Source of the DNA: Nomia melanderi
Taxonomy: Eukaryota > Arthropoda > Insecta > Hymenoptera > Halictidae
DNA length: 64,000 bases
Direction: 5' to 3'
NCBI RefSeq assembly: GCF_051020985.1
Contig: NW_027475165.1
Location: 528,653 to 592,652, forward strand
This document shows, piece by piece, positions 29,621 through 42,532 of the stretch (positions within the stretch are counted from its first letter, which is position 1; every line of letters starts with the position of its first letter). Under the pieces are notes generated by a model. That model saw only the letters and a list, made by a program, of their open reading frames with translations, ran no database searches and was not told the DNA's origin. The position numbers and the translations under genes are program-made.

Positions 29621-31096
29621 GTTTTCTCGGACCCTGGTGGTCCGAGGTCGTTCCCGCTGCACAGAATCATGCGCCAGGGCTTCCTGCAGACAATGCACTT
29701 TGATTTATTGCGCTATCTCTAATAGCACCCGAGATATCACCAGATATATATTGGAGTTTTCCCCGACCCTGAGTGTCCGGCCCCATGTGTCGGTGGTTTT
29801 CTCGGCCCCTGGTGGTCCGAGGTCGTTCCCGCTGCACAGATTCATGCGCCAAGGCCTGCTGCAGACAATGCACTTTGGTTTATTGCGCTCTCTCTAATAG
29901 CACCCGAGATATCACCAGATATATGCTGGATTTTTCCCTGACCCTGAGTGTCCGGCCCCATGTGTCGGTGGTTTTCTCGGCCCCTGATGGTCCGAGGTCA
30001 TTGCCGCTGCACACACTCATGCACCAGGGCCTCCCGCAGACAAAGCACTTTGACTGATCGCGCTATCTCTAATAGCACCCGAGATATCATCAGATACATC
30101 CTGGATTTTTCCCTGACCCTGAGTGTCCGGCCCCATGTGTCGGTGGTTTTCTCGGCCCCTGGTGGTCCGAGGTCGTTGCCGCTGCACAGATTCATGCGAC
30201 AGGGCCCCATGCACATAATTCACTTTGGTTTAGTGCGCTATCTGTAAGAGCACACGAGATATCACCAGATATATATTGGATTTTTCCCCTATCCCTGAGT
30301 GTCCGGCCCCATGAGATGGTGGTTTTCTCGGCCCCTGGTGATCAGAGGTCGTTCCCGCTGCACAGATTCATGCGCCAGGGCCTCCTGCAGACAATTCACT
30401 TTGGTGTATTGCGCTATCTCTAATAGCACCCGAGATATCACCAGATATATATTTGATTTTTCCCCGACCCTGAGTGTCCGGCCCCATGAGACGGTGGTTT
30501 TCTCGGCCCCTGGTGGTCCGAGGTCGTTCCCGCAGCCCAGATTCATGCGCCAGGGCCTCCTGCAGATAATTCACTTTGGTTTATTTCGCTACCTCCAATA
30601 GCACCCGAGATATCACCAGATATATATTGGATTTTTCCCTGACCCTGACAGTCCGGCCCCATGAGACGATGGTTTTCTCGGCCCCTGGTGGTCCGAGGTC
30701 GTTCCTGCTGCACAGATTAATGCGCCAGGGCCTCCTGCAGACAATGCACTTTGATTTATCGCGCTGTCTGTAATAGCACCCGAGAAAGCACCATATATAT
30801 GCTGGATTTTTACATGACTTTATGTGACGGATACCGAAAATCTGTAATTTTCTCGGCCCCTGGTGGTCCGAGGTCGTTCCTGCTGCACAGATTCATGCGC
30901 CAGGGCCTCCTACAGACAATGCACTTTGATTTATTGCGCTATCTGTAATAGTACCCGAGATATCACCAGATATATATTGAATTTTTCCCTGACCCTGATT
31001 GTCCTGCCCCATGAGACGGTGGTTTTCTCGGTCCCTGGTGGTCCAAGGTCGTTCCCGCTGCCCAGATTCATGCGCCAGGGCCTCCTACCGACAATG

Positions 31097-34000
31097 CATG
31101 CATATATGCATATATAAAGCTAATAAAATTATGTAAAACTACATAAAACTCTATAAAACTATATAACACTATAAAAAACGATATAAAACTGTATAAAACT
31201 GTATAAAACTATATAAAACTACCAAAACTATATAAAACTATTTAAATCTATATAAAACTAACACAACCATATAAAACTATATAAAACAATATAAAGCTAT
31301 ACAAAACTATATAAAACTGTGTAAATCTAATAAAACCATATAAAACTTTATAAATCTGTATAAAACTATATGAAACTAACAAAACTATATAAAACTATAT
31401 GAAATTATATAAAACTATATAAAACCATATAAAACTAAATAAAACCATATAAAACTATATAAAACTAACAAAACTATATAAACCTATATAAAACTATATA
31501 GAACCATATAAAACTATGACAAACTACATAGGTCTAAATAAAACTACGTAAAACTCTATAATACTATATAAAACTATATAAAACTATATAAAACTATATA
31601 AAACTATATAAAGCTATCTAAAACAATATAAAACGATGTAAAATTAATGAAATAATATAAAACTATATAAAACTATATAAAGCTATATAAAGCTATGTAA
31701 AACTATATAAAACAATGTAAAACTATATAAATCAAACAAAACTGTAAAAGACTACATAAAACTATATAAAACTGTATAGAACTATATATAACTATGTAAA
31801 ACTTATAAAACTATATGATACTATGTAAATCTATAGAAAACTAATAAATCTATATAAAACTATGTAAAACTATATAACTATGTAAAACTATATAAGACTA
31901 ATAAAACTATGTAAAACTACATACAACTATATAAAACTAACAAAACTATATAAAACTAACAAAACGATATAAAGCTACATAAAACTATATAAAGCTATAC
32001 AAAACTATATAAAACTAAGAAAACTATATAAAAGTACATAAAATTATATAAAACTATATTAAACTATATAAAGCTATGTAAAACTATATAAAACAATGCA
32101 AAATTAATAAAACTATGTAAAACTTAATAAAACTATATAAAACTATATAAAACTATTTAAATCTATATAAAACTATGGAAAACTATATAAAACAATGTAA
32201 AACTATATAAAACAAACAAAACTATATAAAACTGTATAAAACAATGTAAAACTATATAAAACAAACAAAACTATAAAAAACTACATAAAACTATATAAAA
32301 CTGTATAGAACTACATATAACTATATAAAACTAATAAAACTATATAAAACTATATAAAAAAATATAAAACTATATAAAACTATATAAAATTATATAAAAC
32401 TATATAAAACGATATAAACCTATATCAAACTATATAAAACTGTATAAAGCTATGTAAAACTATATAAAACGATGTAAAATTAATGAAACTATATAAAAGT
32501 ATATAAAACTATATAAAACTATATAAAACTATATAAAACTATGTAAAACAATTCAAACTATATGATACTATATAAAACTATATAAAACTAATAAAACTAT
32601 ATAAAACTATATAAAACTATATAAAACTATATAAAGCTATGTACAACTATATAAATCTATGTAAAATTATATAAAACTATATAATACAAATAAAACTATA
32701 TAAAACTATGTAAAACTATATACAACTATATAAAACTATATAAAACTATGTAGAACCATATAAAACTAATAAAACTATATAAAAATACGGAAAACTATAT
32801 AAAACTATATAAAACTATACAAAACTAAATAACACTACACAAAATTATATAAAACTATACAAAACTATATAAACCTATATAAATCCGTATAAAACTATAT
32901 AAAACTATATAAAATTATATAAAACTATATAAAGCTATGTAAAACTATATAAAACTATGTAAAACTATATAAAACTATGTAAAACTATATAAAACTATAT
33001 AAAACTGTATAAAATTATATAAAGCTATGTAGAACTATATAAAACTATATAAAACTGTGTAAAACTAATAAAACTATATAAAACTATATAAATCTATGTA
33101 AAAGTACATAAAACTATATAAAACTACACAAAACTATATAAAACTATATAAAACTATATAAAACTTTATAAAACTATATAAAACTATATAAAATTATGTA
33201 AAATTATATAAAACTATATAAAACTAATAAAACTATATAAAACTATATAAATCTATATAAAACTAAATAAAATTATATAAAAGTATATAAAACTATATAA
33301 AACTATATAAACCGATATAAAACCATATAAAACTATATGAAAATATATAAAACTATATAAAACTATATAAATCTATACAAAACTATGTAAAACTAATAAA
33401 ACTATGTAAAACTACGTAAAACTATATAAAACTATACATAACTATATAAAACTATACATAACTTTATAAAACTATCTAAAACTATATAAAAGTATATAAA
33501 ACTATATAGAACTATATAAAACTATATTAAACTATATAAAACAATATAAAACTGTATAGAACTGTATATAATTATATAAAACTAATAAAACTATATGAAA
33601 CAATACAAAACTATATAAAACTATATAAAACTATATAAAACTATATAAATCTATGTAAAGTTATATAAAACTATATAAAACTTATAAAACTATATAAAAC
33701 TGTGTAAAACTAATAAACTATATAAAACTATATAAAACTATATACAGCTATGTAAAGCTATATAAAACTATATAAAACTGTGTAATACTAATAAAACTAT
33801 ATTAAACTATATAACACTATGTGAAAGTATATGAAACTACATAAAACTATATAAAACTAATAAAACTATATAAAACTATATAAAACTATATAAAACTATA
33901 TAAAACTATATAAAACTATATAAAGCTATGTACAACTATATAAATCTATGTAAAATTATATAAAACTATATAATACAAATAAAACTATATAAAACTATGT

Positions 34001-37000
34001 AAAACTATATACAACTATATAAAACTATATAAAACTATGTAGAACCATATAAAACTAATAAAACTTTATAAAAATACGGAAAACTATATAAAACTATATA
34101 AAACTATACAAAACTAAATAACACTACACAAAATTATATAAAACTATACAAAACTATATAAACCTATATAAATCCGTATAAAACTATATAAAACTATATA
34201 AAATTATATAAAACTATATAAAGCTATGTAAAACTATATAAAACAATGTAAAACTATATAAAACTATATAAATCTATATAAAATTATGGAAAGCTATATA
34301 AAACAATGTAAAACTATATAAAACAAACAAAACTATATAAAACTACGTAAAACTCTATAATACTATATAAAACTATATAAAACTATATAAAACTATATAA
34401 AACTATATAAAGCTATCTAAAACTATATAAAACGATGTAAAATTAATGAAATTATATAAAACTATATAAAACTATATAAAGCTATATAAAGCTATGTAAA
34501 ACTATATAAAACAATGTAAAACTATATAAATCAAACAAAACTGTAAAAGACTACATAAAACTATATAAAACTGTATAGAACTATATATAACTATGTAAAA
34601 CTTATAAAACTATATGATACTATGTAAAACTATAGAAAACTAATAAATCTATATAAAACTATGTAAAACTATATAACTATGTAAAACTATATAAGACTAA
34701 TAAAACTATGTAAAACTACATATAACTATATAAAACTAACAAAACTATATAAAACTAACAAAACGATATAAAGCTACATAAAACTATATAAAGCTATACA
34801 AAACTATATAAAACTAAGAAAACTATATAAAAGTACATAAAATTATATAAAACTATATAAAACTATATAAAGCTATGTAAAACTGTATAAAACAATGCAA
34901 AATTAATAAAACTATATAAAACTTAATAAAACTATATAAAACTATATAAAACTATTTAAATCTATATAAAACTATGGAAAACTATACAAAACAATGTAAA
35001 ACTATATAAAACAAACAAAACTATATAAAACTACGTAAAACTCTATAATACTATATTAAAATATATAAAACTATATAAAACTATATAATTCTATATAAAA
35101 CTATGTGAAACTGTATAAAACAATGTAAAACTATATAAAACAAACAAAACTATAAAAAACTACATAAAACTATATAAAACTGTATAGAACTACATATAAC
35201 TATATAAAACTAATAAAACTATATAAAACTATATAAAAAAATATAAAACTATATAAAACTATATAAAATTATATAAAACTATATAAAACGATATAAACCT
35301 ATATCAAACTATATAAAACTGTATAAAGCTATGTAAAACTATATAAAACGATGTAAAATTAATGAAACTATATAAAAGTATATAAAACTATATAAAACTA
35401 TATAAAACTATATAAAACTATGTAAAACTAATCAAACTATATGATACTATATAAAACTATATAAAACTAATAAAACTATATAAAACTATATAAAACTATA
35501 TAAAACTATATAAAGCTATGTACAACTATATAAATCTATGTAAAATTATATGAAACTATATAATACAAATAAAACTATATAAAACTATGTAAAACTATAT
35601 ACAACTATATAAAACTATATAAAACTATGTAGAACCATATAAAACTAATAAAACTATATAAAAATACGGAAAACTATATAAAACTATATAAAACTATACA
35701 AAACTAAATAACACTACACAAAATTATATAAAACTATACAAAACTATATAAACCTATATAAATCCGTATAAAACTATATAAAACTATATAAAATTATATA
35801 AAACTATATAAAGCTATGTAAAACTATATAAAACTATGTAAAACTATATAAAACTATGTAAAACTATATAAAACTATGTAAAAGTATATAAAACTAACAA
35901 AACTATATAAAGCAATATAAAACTATATAAAACTATATAAAACTGTATAAAATTATATAAAGCTATGTAGAACTATATAAAACTATATAAAACTGTGTAA
36001 AACTAATAAAACTATATAAAACTATATAAAACTATGTAAAAGTACATAAAACTATATAAAACTACACAAAACTATATAAAACTAATAAAACTATATAAAA
36101 CTATATAAATCTATATAAAACTAAATAAAACTATATAAAAGTATATAAAACTATATAAAACTATATAAACCGATATAAAACCATATAAAACTATATGAAA
36201 ATATATAAAACTATATAAAACTATATAAATCTATACAAAACTATGTAAAACTAATAAAACTATGTAAAACTACGTAAAACTATATAAAACTATAAATAAC
36301 TATATAAAACTATACATAACTTTATAAAACTATCTAAAACTATATAAAAGTATATAAAACTATATAGAACTATATAAAACTATATTAAACTATATAAAAC
36401 TATGTAAAACTATATAAAACTATATAAAACTATATAAAGCTATATAAAACTATGTAAAAGTATATGAAACTACATAAAACTATATAAAACTATACAAAAC
36501 TATATAAAACTATATAAAACTATATAAAACTGTATAAAACTATATGGAACTATATAAAACTATATAAAACTATATAAAACTATGTAAAACTGTATAAAAC
36601 TGTGTAAATCTACATAAAACTAAGGAAAACTATACAAAACTGTATAAAAATATAAAAATCGATATAAAAATATATAAAACTATGTGAAACTAATAAAACT
36701 ATGTAAAACTCTATAAACCTGTATTAAACTATATAAAACTATAAAAAACTATATGAAACTATACAAAACTATATAAAACTACTAAAACTACTAAAGCTAT
36801 ATAAAACTACATAAAACTACATAAAACAATATAAAACTATATAAAACTATGTAAATCTACATAAAACTGAGGAAAACGATACAAAACTATATAAAAATAT
36901 ATAAAACGACATAAAACTATATAAAACTATGTAAAACTAATAAAACAACATGAAAATATACAAAACTATATAAAACTCCTAAATCTATATAAAACTATGT

Positions 37001-39190
37001 AAAACTATGTAAAACTATATAAAACTATATAAAACTATATAAAACTATGTAAAACCAATAAAACTATATGAAACTATACAAAACTATATAAAACTACTAA
37101 AACTATTAAAACTATATAAAACTACATAAAACAATATAAAACAATATAAAACTATATAAAATTAGTAAAATGTTATAAAACTATATAAAACGATATAAAA
37201 CTGTATAAAACTATGTAAAACTAATAAAACTATATAAAACTATATAAACCTATATAAAACTATGTAAAATTATATAAAACTGTATAAAACTGTGTAAACC
37301 TAATAAAACTATATAAAACTATATGAAACTATATAAAGCCATGTAAAACTATATAAAACTATACAAAACTGTGTAAAACCAATAAAACAATATTAAACTA
37401 TACAAAACTATATAAAACTACTAAAATTACTTAAACTATATAAAACTATATAAAACTATAAAAAACTATGTAAACGTATATGAAACTACATAAAACTATA
37501 TAAAATTACTAATACTATTAAAACTATACAAAACTATATAAAACTATATGAAACTATATAAATCTATATAATTCTATGTTAAACTATGTAAAACTATATA
37601 AAACTATATAAAACTATGTAAAACTGTATAAATCTATGTAAAACCATGAAAAACTATATAAAACAATATAGAACTATATAAAAATATATAAAACGATATA
37701 AAACTATATAAAACTATATAAAACTATATAAAACTATATAAAACAATATAAAACAATATAAAACTATATAAAACTATACAAAACTATATAAATCTATATA
37801 AAACTAAATAAAACTATATAAAGCTGTGTAAAACTATATAAAACTATATAAAACTGTGTAAAACTAATAAAACTATATAAAGCTATATACAACTATGTAA
37901 AAGTATATGAAACTACATAAAACTATATAAAACTATACAAGACTATATAAAAGTATTTAAAACTATATAAAACTGTATAACACTATATGGAACTATACAA
38001 AACTATATAAAAATACATAAAACTATATAAACCTATATAAAACTATATAAAACTATATAAAACTATATAAATCTATATTATTCTATGTTAAACTATGTAA
38101 AACTATATAAAACTATATAAAACTATATAAAACTATGTAAAAATATATAAAACTATGTGAATCTATATAAGACAAACAAAACTATAGAAAACTACATAAA
38201 ACTGTACAAAACTATATAAAACTATAAAAAACTATACAAAATTATATAAAACTGTATGAAACTATACAACACTGTATAAAACAACTAAAACTATATGAAA
38301 GTATATAAAACTATATAAAATTACTAAAACTTCTAAAACTATATAAAACTATATAAAACTATATAAAATTGTATAACACTACATAAAACGATATAAAACT
38401 ATATAAAACTATATTAAACTGTGTAAAACTATATGAAAGTATGTAAAACTATATAAAACTATATAAAGCTATGTAAATATATATTAAACTATATAAAACT
38501 ATATGAAGCTTTATAAAACTACATCAAATAATATCAATTTATATAAAATTATATAAAACTACATAAATCAATATCAATATATATCAAACTGTACAAAACT
38601 ACATAAAATGATAACAGTGTATATAAAACAATATAAAACTACATAAAACAATATCAATCTATAAAAGTTATATAAAACTATATAAACCTATATAAAACTA
38701 TATAAAACTACATAGGACTATATGACACAATTTAAAAAAACATAAAACTATCTACAACTGTAGAAAAGTATATAAATATAGATAAAACTATATAAAAATA
38801 TATAAAACTATATAAAACTAATAGAAATACATATAACTAATTAAAACTGTATTAAATAATACAAAACTGTATAAAACTGTATAGAACTAATAGAATTATA
38901 TAAATCTAATTGAAACTGTATAAAATAATACAAAACTGTTTTAAAATTAACAGAACTATATAAAACTATATAAAACCACACAAAACTTCACAATAATATA
39001 TATAACTGCATAGCACAATGTAAAAGGTGAAATACAATAAAAAGGAATACAAGACAATGTAAAACCGCGTAAAACTACATAATACTATAGAAACATGTAT
39101 AATACTACTTAAAACTGTATAAAATAACATAGAACCTTAATATACTATACAATACTGTATAAAACTGTATAAAATTATAGAAAACTCGCA
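31097..39190 (+). repeat. 10-bp AT-rich satellite (ACTATATAAA), + orientation
   Basis: The unit ACTATATAAA is repeated for about 8 kb with frequent one-base variants (ACTATGTAAA, ACTGTATAAA, GCTATATAAA) and occasional 8-9-bp units (ACTAATAAA, ACTAACAAA). The period is close to one DNA helical turn, so the AAA and TATATA steps fall on the same face. Almost every unit contains a TATA-like string. It degenerates between about 38,500 and 39,190. It has no coding potential. Confidence 0.95.
31540..35880 (+). repeat. Higher-order duplications inside the 10-bp satellite
   Basis: Marker variants show long-period repetition. AAACTCTATAATACTATAT occurs at 31,552 and 34,350 (offset about 2,799). AAATACGGAAAACTATAT occurs at about 32,783, 34,072 and 35,662 (offsets about 1,289 and 2,879). 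GCTATGTACAACTATATAAA occurs at about 32,636, 33,925 and 35,515. The blocks are nearly identical between markers. Confidence 0.85.
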
Positions 39191-39280
39191 AAACACAGTT
39201 CCAGATCGCTTCTCGGCATTATGTTTAATATCTACGTGTGCTCGCATAACACGGATCCAGATCGCCTCCCGGGACTTACG
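38970..39280 (+). repeat. Satellite junction module, second copy at 59,885-60,258
   Basis: The end of the 10-bp satellite, a non-satellite stretch (ATATATAACTGCATAGCACA, then TGTAAAAGGTGAAATACAAT) and the first U2-satellite monomers after AAAACTCGCA are shared between 38,970-39,280 and 59,885-60,258 with scattered substitutions. The boundary between the two satellites was therefore copied as a unit. Confidence 0.85.
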
Positions 39281-42200
39281 GCTAATATGAACGCGTTCTA
39301 GCATAACCCAAATCCAGATCGCCTCTCGGCATTATGGCAAAGATCGAAGTTTAGTCGCATAACACACATCCAGATCGCTTCTCGGCGTTATGGCTAAGAA
39401 CAAAGTGTACTCGCATAACACACATCCAGATCGCTTCTCGGCCTAACGTCTCAGTTCAAAGTGTACTTGAATAACCCAAATCCAGATCGCTTCTCGGCCT
39501 TAAGGCTAAGATCAAAGTGTACTCGCTTAACACATATCCAGACGGCTTCTCGGCCTTATGGCTAACATCAAACTGTACTCGAATAACCCAGATCCAGCTC
39601 GCTTCACTGCCTTATCGCTAAGGTCAATGTGTACACGCATAACACACATCCAAATCGCTTCTCGGCCTTACGGCTAAGATCAAAGTGTACACGAATATCC
39701 CAAATCCAGGTCGCTGCTCGACCGTATGGCTAAGATCAAAGTGTACTCGCATAACACACATCCAGGTCGCTTCTCGGCCTTATGACCAAGATCAAAGTGT
39801 ACTCGCATAGCACATATCCAGATCGCTTCTCGGCCTTGTGGCTAGGATAAAAGTGTACTCGCATATCACACGTCCAGGTCGCTTCACGGTCTTATGGCTC
39901 AGATCAAACTGTAGTCGAATAACCCAAATCCTGATCGCTTCTCGGCCTCATAGCTAAGATCAAAGTGTACTCGCATGACACATCTCCAGATCGCATCTCG
40001 GCCTTATGGCTAAGATCAAAGTGTACTCGAAAAAACCGTATCCAGTTAGCTTCTCGGCCTTATGGCTAAGATCAAAGTGTACTCGAAAAAACCGTATCCA
40101 GTTAGCTTCTCGGCCTTATGGCTAAAATCTAATTGTACTCGAATAACCCAAATCCAGATCGCCCCTGGGACTTATGGGTAAGATCAAAGTGTACTCGAAT
40201 ATCTCAAATGCAGGTCGCTTCTCGGCCTAATGGCTAAGACCAAAGTGCGCGCTCATAACACACATCCATTTCGCTTCTCGGCCTTATAGCTGAGATCAAA
40301 GTGTAGTCGCATAACCCAAATCCAGTTCGCTACTCGGCCTTATGCCTAAGATCAAAGTCTACTCGCATGACACACATCCAGATTGCTTGTCGGCTGTATG
40401 GCTAAGATCAAGGTTTACAGGCATAACACACCTCCAGATCGCCTCTCGGCCTTATGGCTAAGATCAAAGTGCACTTGCGTAACACATATCCAGATCGCTT
40501 CTCGGCCTTATGGCTAAAATCAAAGTGTGATCGAATAACCCAAATCTAGATCGATTCTCGGCCTTATGATTAAGATCAAAGTGTACTCGCATAACACACA
40601 TCCAGACCGCTTCTCGGCCTTATGGAAAAGATCAAAGTGTAGTCGATTAACCCATATCCAAATCGCTGCTCGGCCTTATGGGTAAGATCAAAGTGTACTC
40701 GCATTACACACATCCAGATCGCTTCACGGACTCATGAATAAGATCAAAGTGGATTCGATTTACCCATATCCAAATCGCTGCACTGCCTTATGGGTAAGAT
40801 CAAAGTGTACTCGCATAACACACAACCAGATCGCTTCTCCGCCTTATGGCTAGGATCAAAGTGTACTCGAATGACCCAAATCCAGATCGCTCCCTGGCCT
40901 TATGCCTAACATCAAAGTGTACTCGCATGACACATATCCACATCGCTTCTCGGCCTTATGGCGAAGTTCAAAGTGTACTCGAATAACCCAAATCCAGATC
41001 GCTTCTCGGCCGTATGGCTAAGATCAAAGTGTAATCGCATAACACACATCCAGATCCCTTCTCGGCCTTATGGGTAAGATCAAAGTGTACTCACATGACA
41101 CACATCCAGATCGCTTCTCGGCCTTATGGAAAAGATCAAAGTGTAGTCGATTAACCCATATCCAAATCGCTGCTCGGCCTTATGGGTAAGATCAAAGTGT
41201 ACTCGCATTACACACATCCAGATCGCTTCACGGACTCATGAATAAGATCAAAGTGGATTCGATTTACCCATATCCAAATCGCTGCACTGCCTTATGGGTA
41301 AGATCAAAGTGTACTCGCATAACACACAACCAGATCGCTTCTCCGCCTTATGGCTAGGATCAAAGTGTACTCGAATGACCCAAATCCAGATCGCTCCCTG
41401 GCCTTATGCCTAACATCAAAGTGTACTCGCATGACACATATCCACATCGCTTCTCGGCCTTATGGCGAAGTTCAAAGTGTACTCGAATAACCCAAATCCA
41501 GATCGCTTCTCGGCCGTATGGCTAAGATAAGAGCGTACTCGCATAACACACATCCAGATCACTTCTCGCCCTTATGGCTAACATCAAACTGTACTCGCAT
41601 AACACACATCCAGATCGCTGCTCCGCCTTATGGCTAAGATCAAAGTGTACTCGCTCAACACACATTCAGATCGCTGCTCTGCTGTATGGCTAAGAGCAAA
41701 GTGTACTCGCATAACCCTAATCCAGGACGCTTCTCGGCCTTATGGCTAAGGTAATAGTCTACTCGAATAACACACATACAGAACGCTTCACGGGCTTATG
41801 GCTAAGATCAAAGTGTACTCGCATAACAAACATCCAGAACGCTTCTGGCCCTTATGGCCAAGATCAAAGTCTACACGAATAACCCAATTCCAGATTGCTT
41901 CTCGGCCTTATGGCTAAGATCAAAGTGCACTTGCGTAACACATATCCAGATCTCTTCTCGGCCTTATGGCTAAAATCAAAGTGTGATCGAATAACCCAAA
42001 TCTAGATCGATTCTCGGCCTTATGATTAAGATCAAAGTGTACTCGCATAACACACATCCAGACCGCTTCTCGGCCTTATGGCTAAGATCAAAGTGTACTC
42101 GCATAACACAAAACCAGATCGTTTCTCGGCTGTATGGCTAAGATCAAAGTGTACTCGCATAACACACATCCAGAACGCTTCTCGCCCTTATGGCTAATAT

Positions 42201-42532
42201 CAAAGTGTACTCGAATAAATCAAATCCAGATCGCTTTTCGGCTTTATGACTAAGGCCAAAGTGTACTCTCATAACACACCTCCAGATCGCCTCTCGGCCT
42301 TATGGCTAAGATCAAAGTGTACTCGCATAACACACATCCAGATCGCTTCTAGGCCTTATGGCTGAGATCAAATTGTACTCGCATAACCCAAATCCAGATC
42401 GCTTCTAGGCCTTATGGCTACGATCAAAGTGTACCCGAATAACCCAAATCCAGATCGCTTCTCGGCCATGTGGCTAAGATCAAAGCGTACTCGTATAACG
42501 CACATACAGATCGCTTCTCGCCCTTATGGCTA
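39191..42532 (+). repeat. 56-bp satellite derived from the U2 snRNA 5' end, + orientation
   Basis: There are about 60 tandem units of 56 bp. Each starts ATCGCTTCTCGGCCTTATGG, continues CTAAGATCAAAGTGTA, and ends with a ~20-bp segment CTCGCATAACACACATCCAG or variants (GAATAACCCAAATCCAG). The first ~36 nt match the 5' end of insect-type U2 snRNA (stem-loop I and the segment before the branch-site recognition sequence). The last ~20 bp are not U2. Single-base variants are common. The first monomers (39,191-39,350) are the most degenerate. U2 assignment is from memory of U2. Confidence 0.93.
40621..41530 (+). repeat. 504-bp higher-order repeat (9 x 56 bp) in the U2 satellite
   Basis: The run starting TATGGAAAAGATCAAAGTG at 40,621 repeats from 41,125, an exact 504-bp offset. 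It includes the private variants GCTTCACGGACTCATGAATA and GATCGCTCCCTGGCCTTATG. The same nine-monomer module appears inverted at about 44,740-45,290, also with a 504-bp offset between landmark copies. Confidence 0.88.

Larger units (their letters stand above)
21672..30290 (+). repeat. Region rich in monomer subtype C of the 175-bp satellite
   Basis: Here many monomers read CATGTGTCGGTGG where the main type reads CATGAGACGGTGG, and many have GGACCCTGGTGATCC or GAGACCGTGATT variants. A few subtype C copies occur earlier (1,610, 18,930, 19,455), but they are concentrated in this right-hand third. The array therefore has zoned subfamilies rather than being uniformly homogenised. Confidence 0.7.
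1..31096 (+). repeat. 175-bp satellite array (~178 monomers)
   Basis: This is one uninterrupted head-to-tail array with a very regular 175-bp period. Landmarks recur in every monomer: a GCTATCTCTAATAGC or GCTATCTGTAATAGC inverted repeat (5-bp arms), then GAGATATCACCAGATATATA, then a GC-rich stretch (GTCCGGCCCCATGAGACGG, GGCCCCTGGTGGTCCGAGG), then CACAGATTCATGCGCCAGGG and ACAATGCACTTTGATTTA. The length is close to one nucleosome repeat, as in many insect centromeric and pericentromeric satellites. Each monomer opens a roughly 60-100-codon frame ending at the TAATAG of the inverted repeat. Because 175 is not a multiple of 3, these frames are accidental. I do not recognise the family. The array runs off the left edge and ends at about 31,096. 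Confidence 0.97.

Noticed and set aside
1..31096. CENP-B box in the 175-bp satellite
   Set aside because: I looked for the TTCG....A..CGGG pattern in both orientations of the monomer and did not see it.
16..31117. Hundreds of 60-112-codon open frames on both strands
   Set aside because: They recur once per 175-bp monomer, start and stop at the same satellite motifs, and change frame from monomer to monomer. They are a by-product of the repeat, not genes.
31097..39190. Telomeric repeat or promoter array in the AT-rich decamer
   Set aside because: The unit is not TTAGG-like, and TATA-like strings at every 10 bp reflect the satellite unit rather than individual promoters.
39191..42532. CRISPR-like appearance of regularly spaced repeats
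   Set aside because: The whole 56-bp unit repeats with no unique spacers, there are no cas genes, and the context is eukaryotic satellite DNA.
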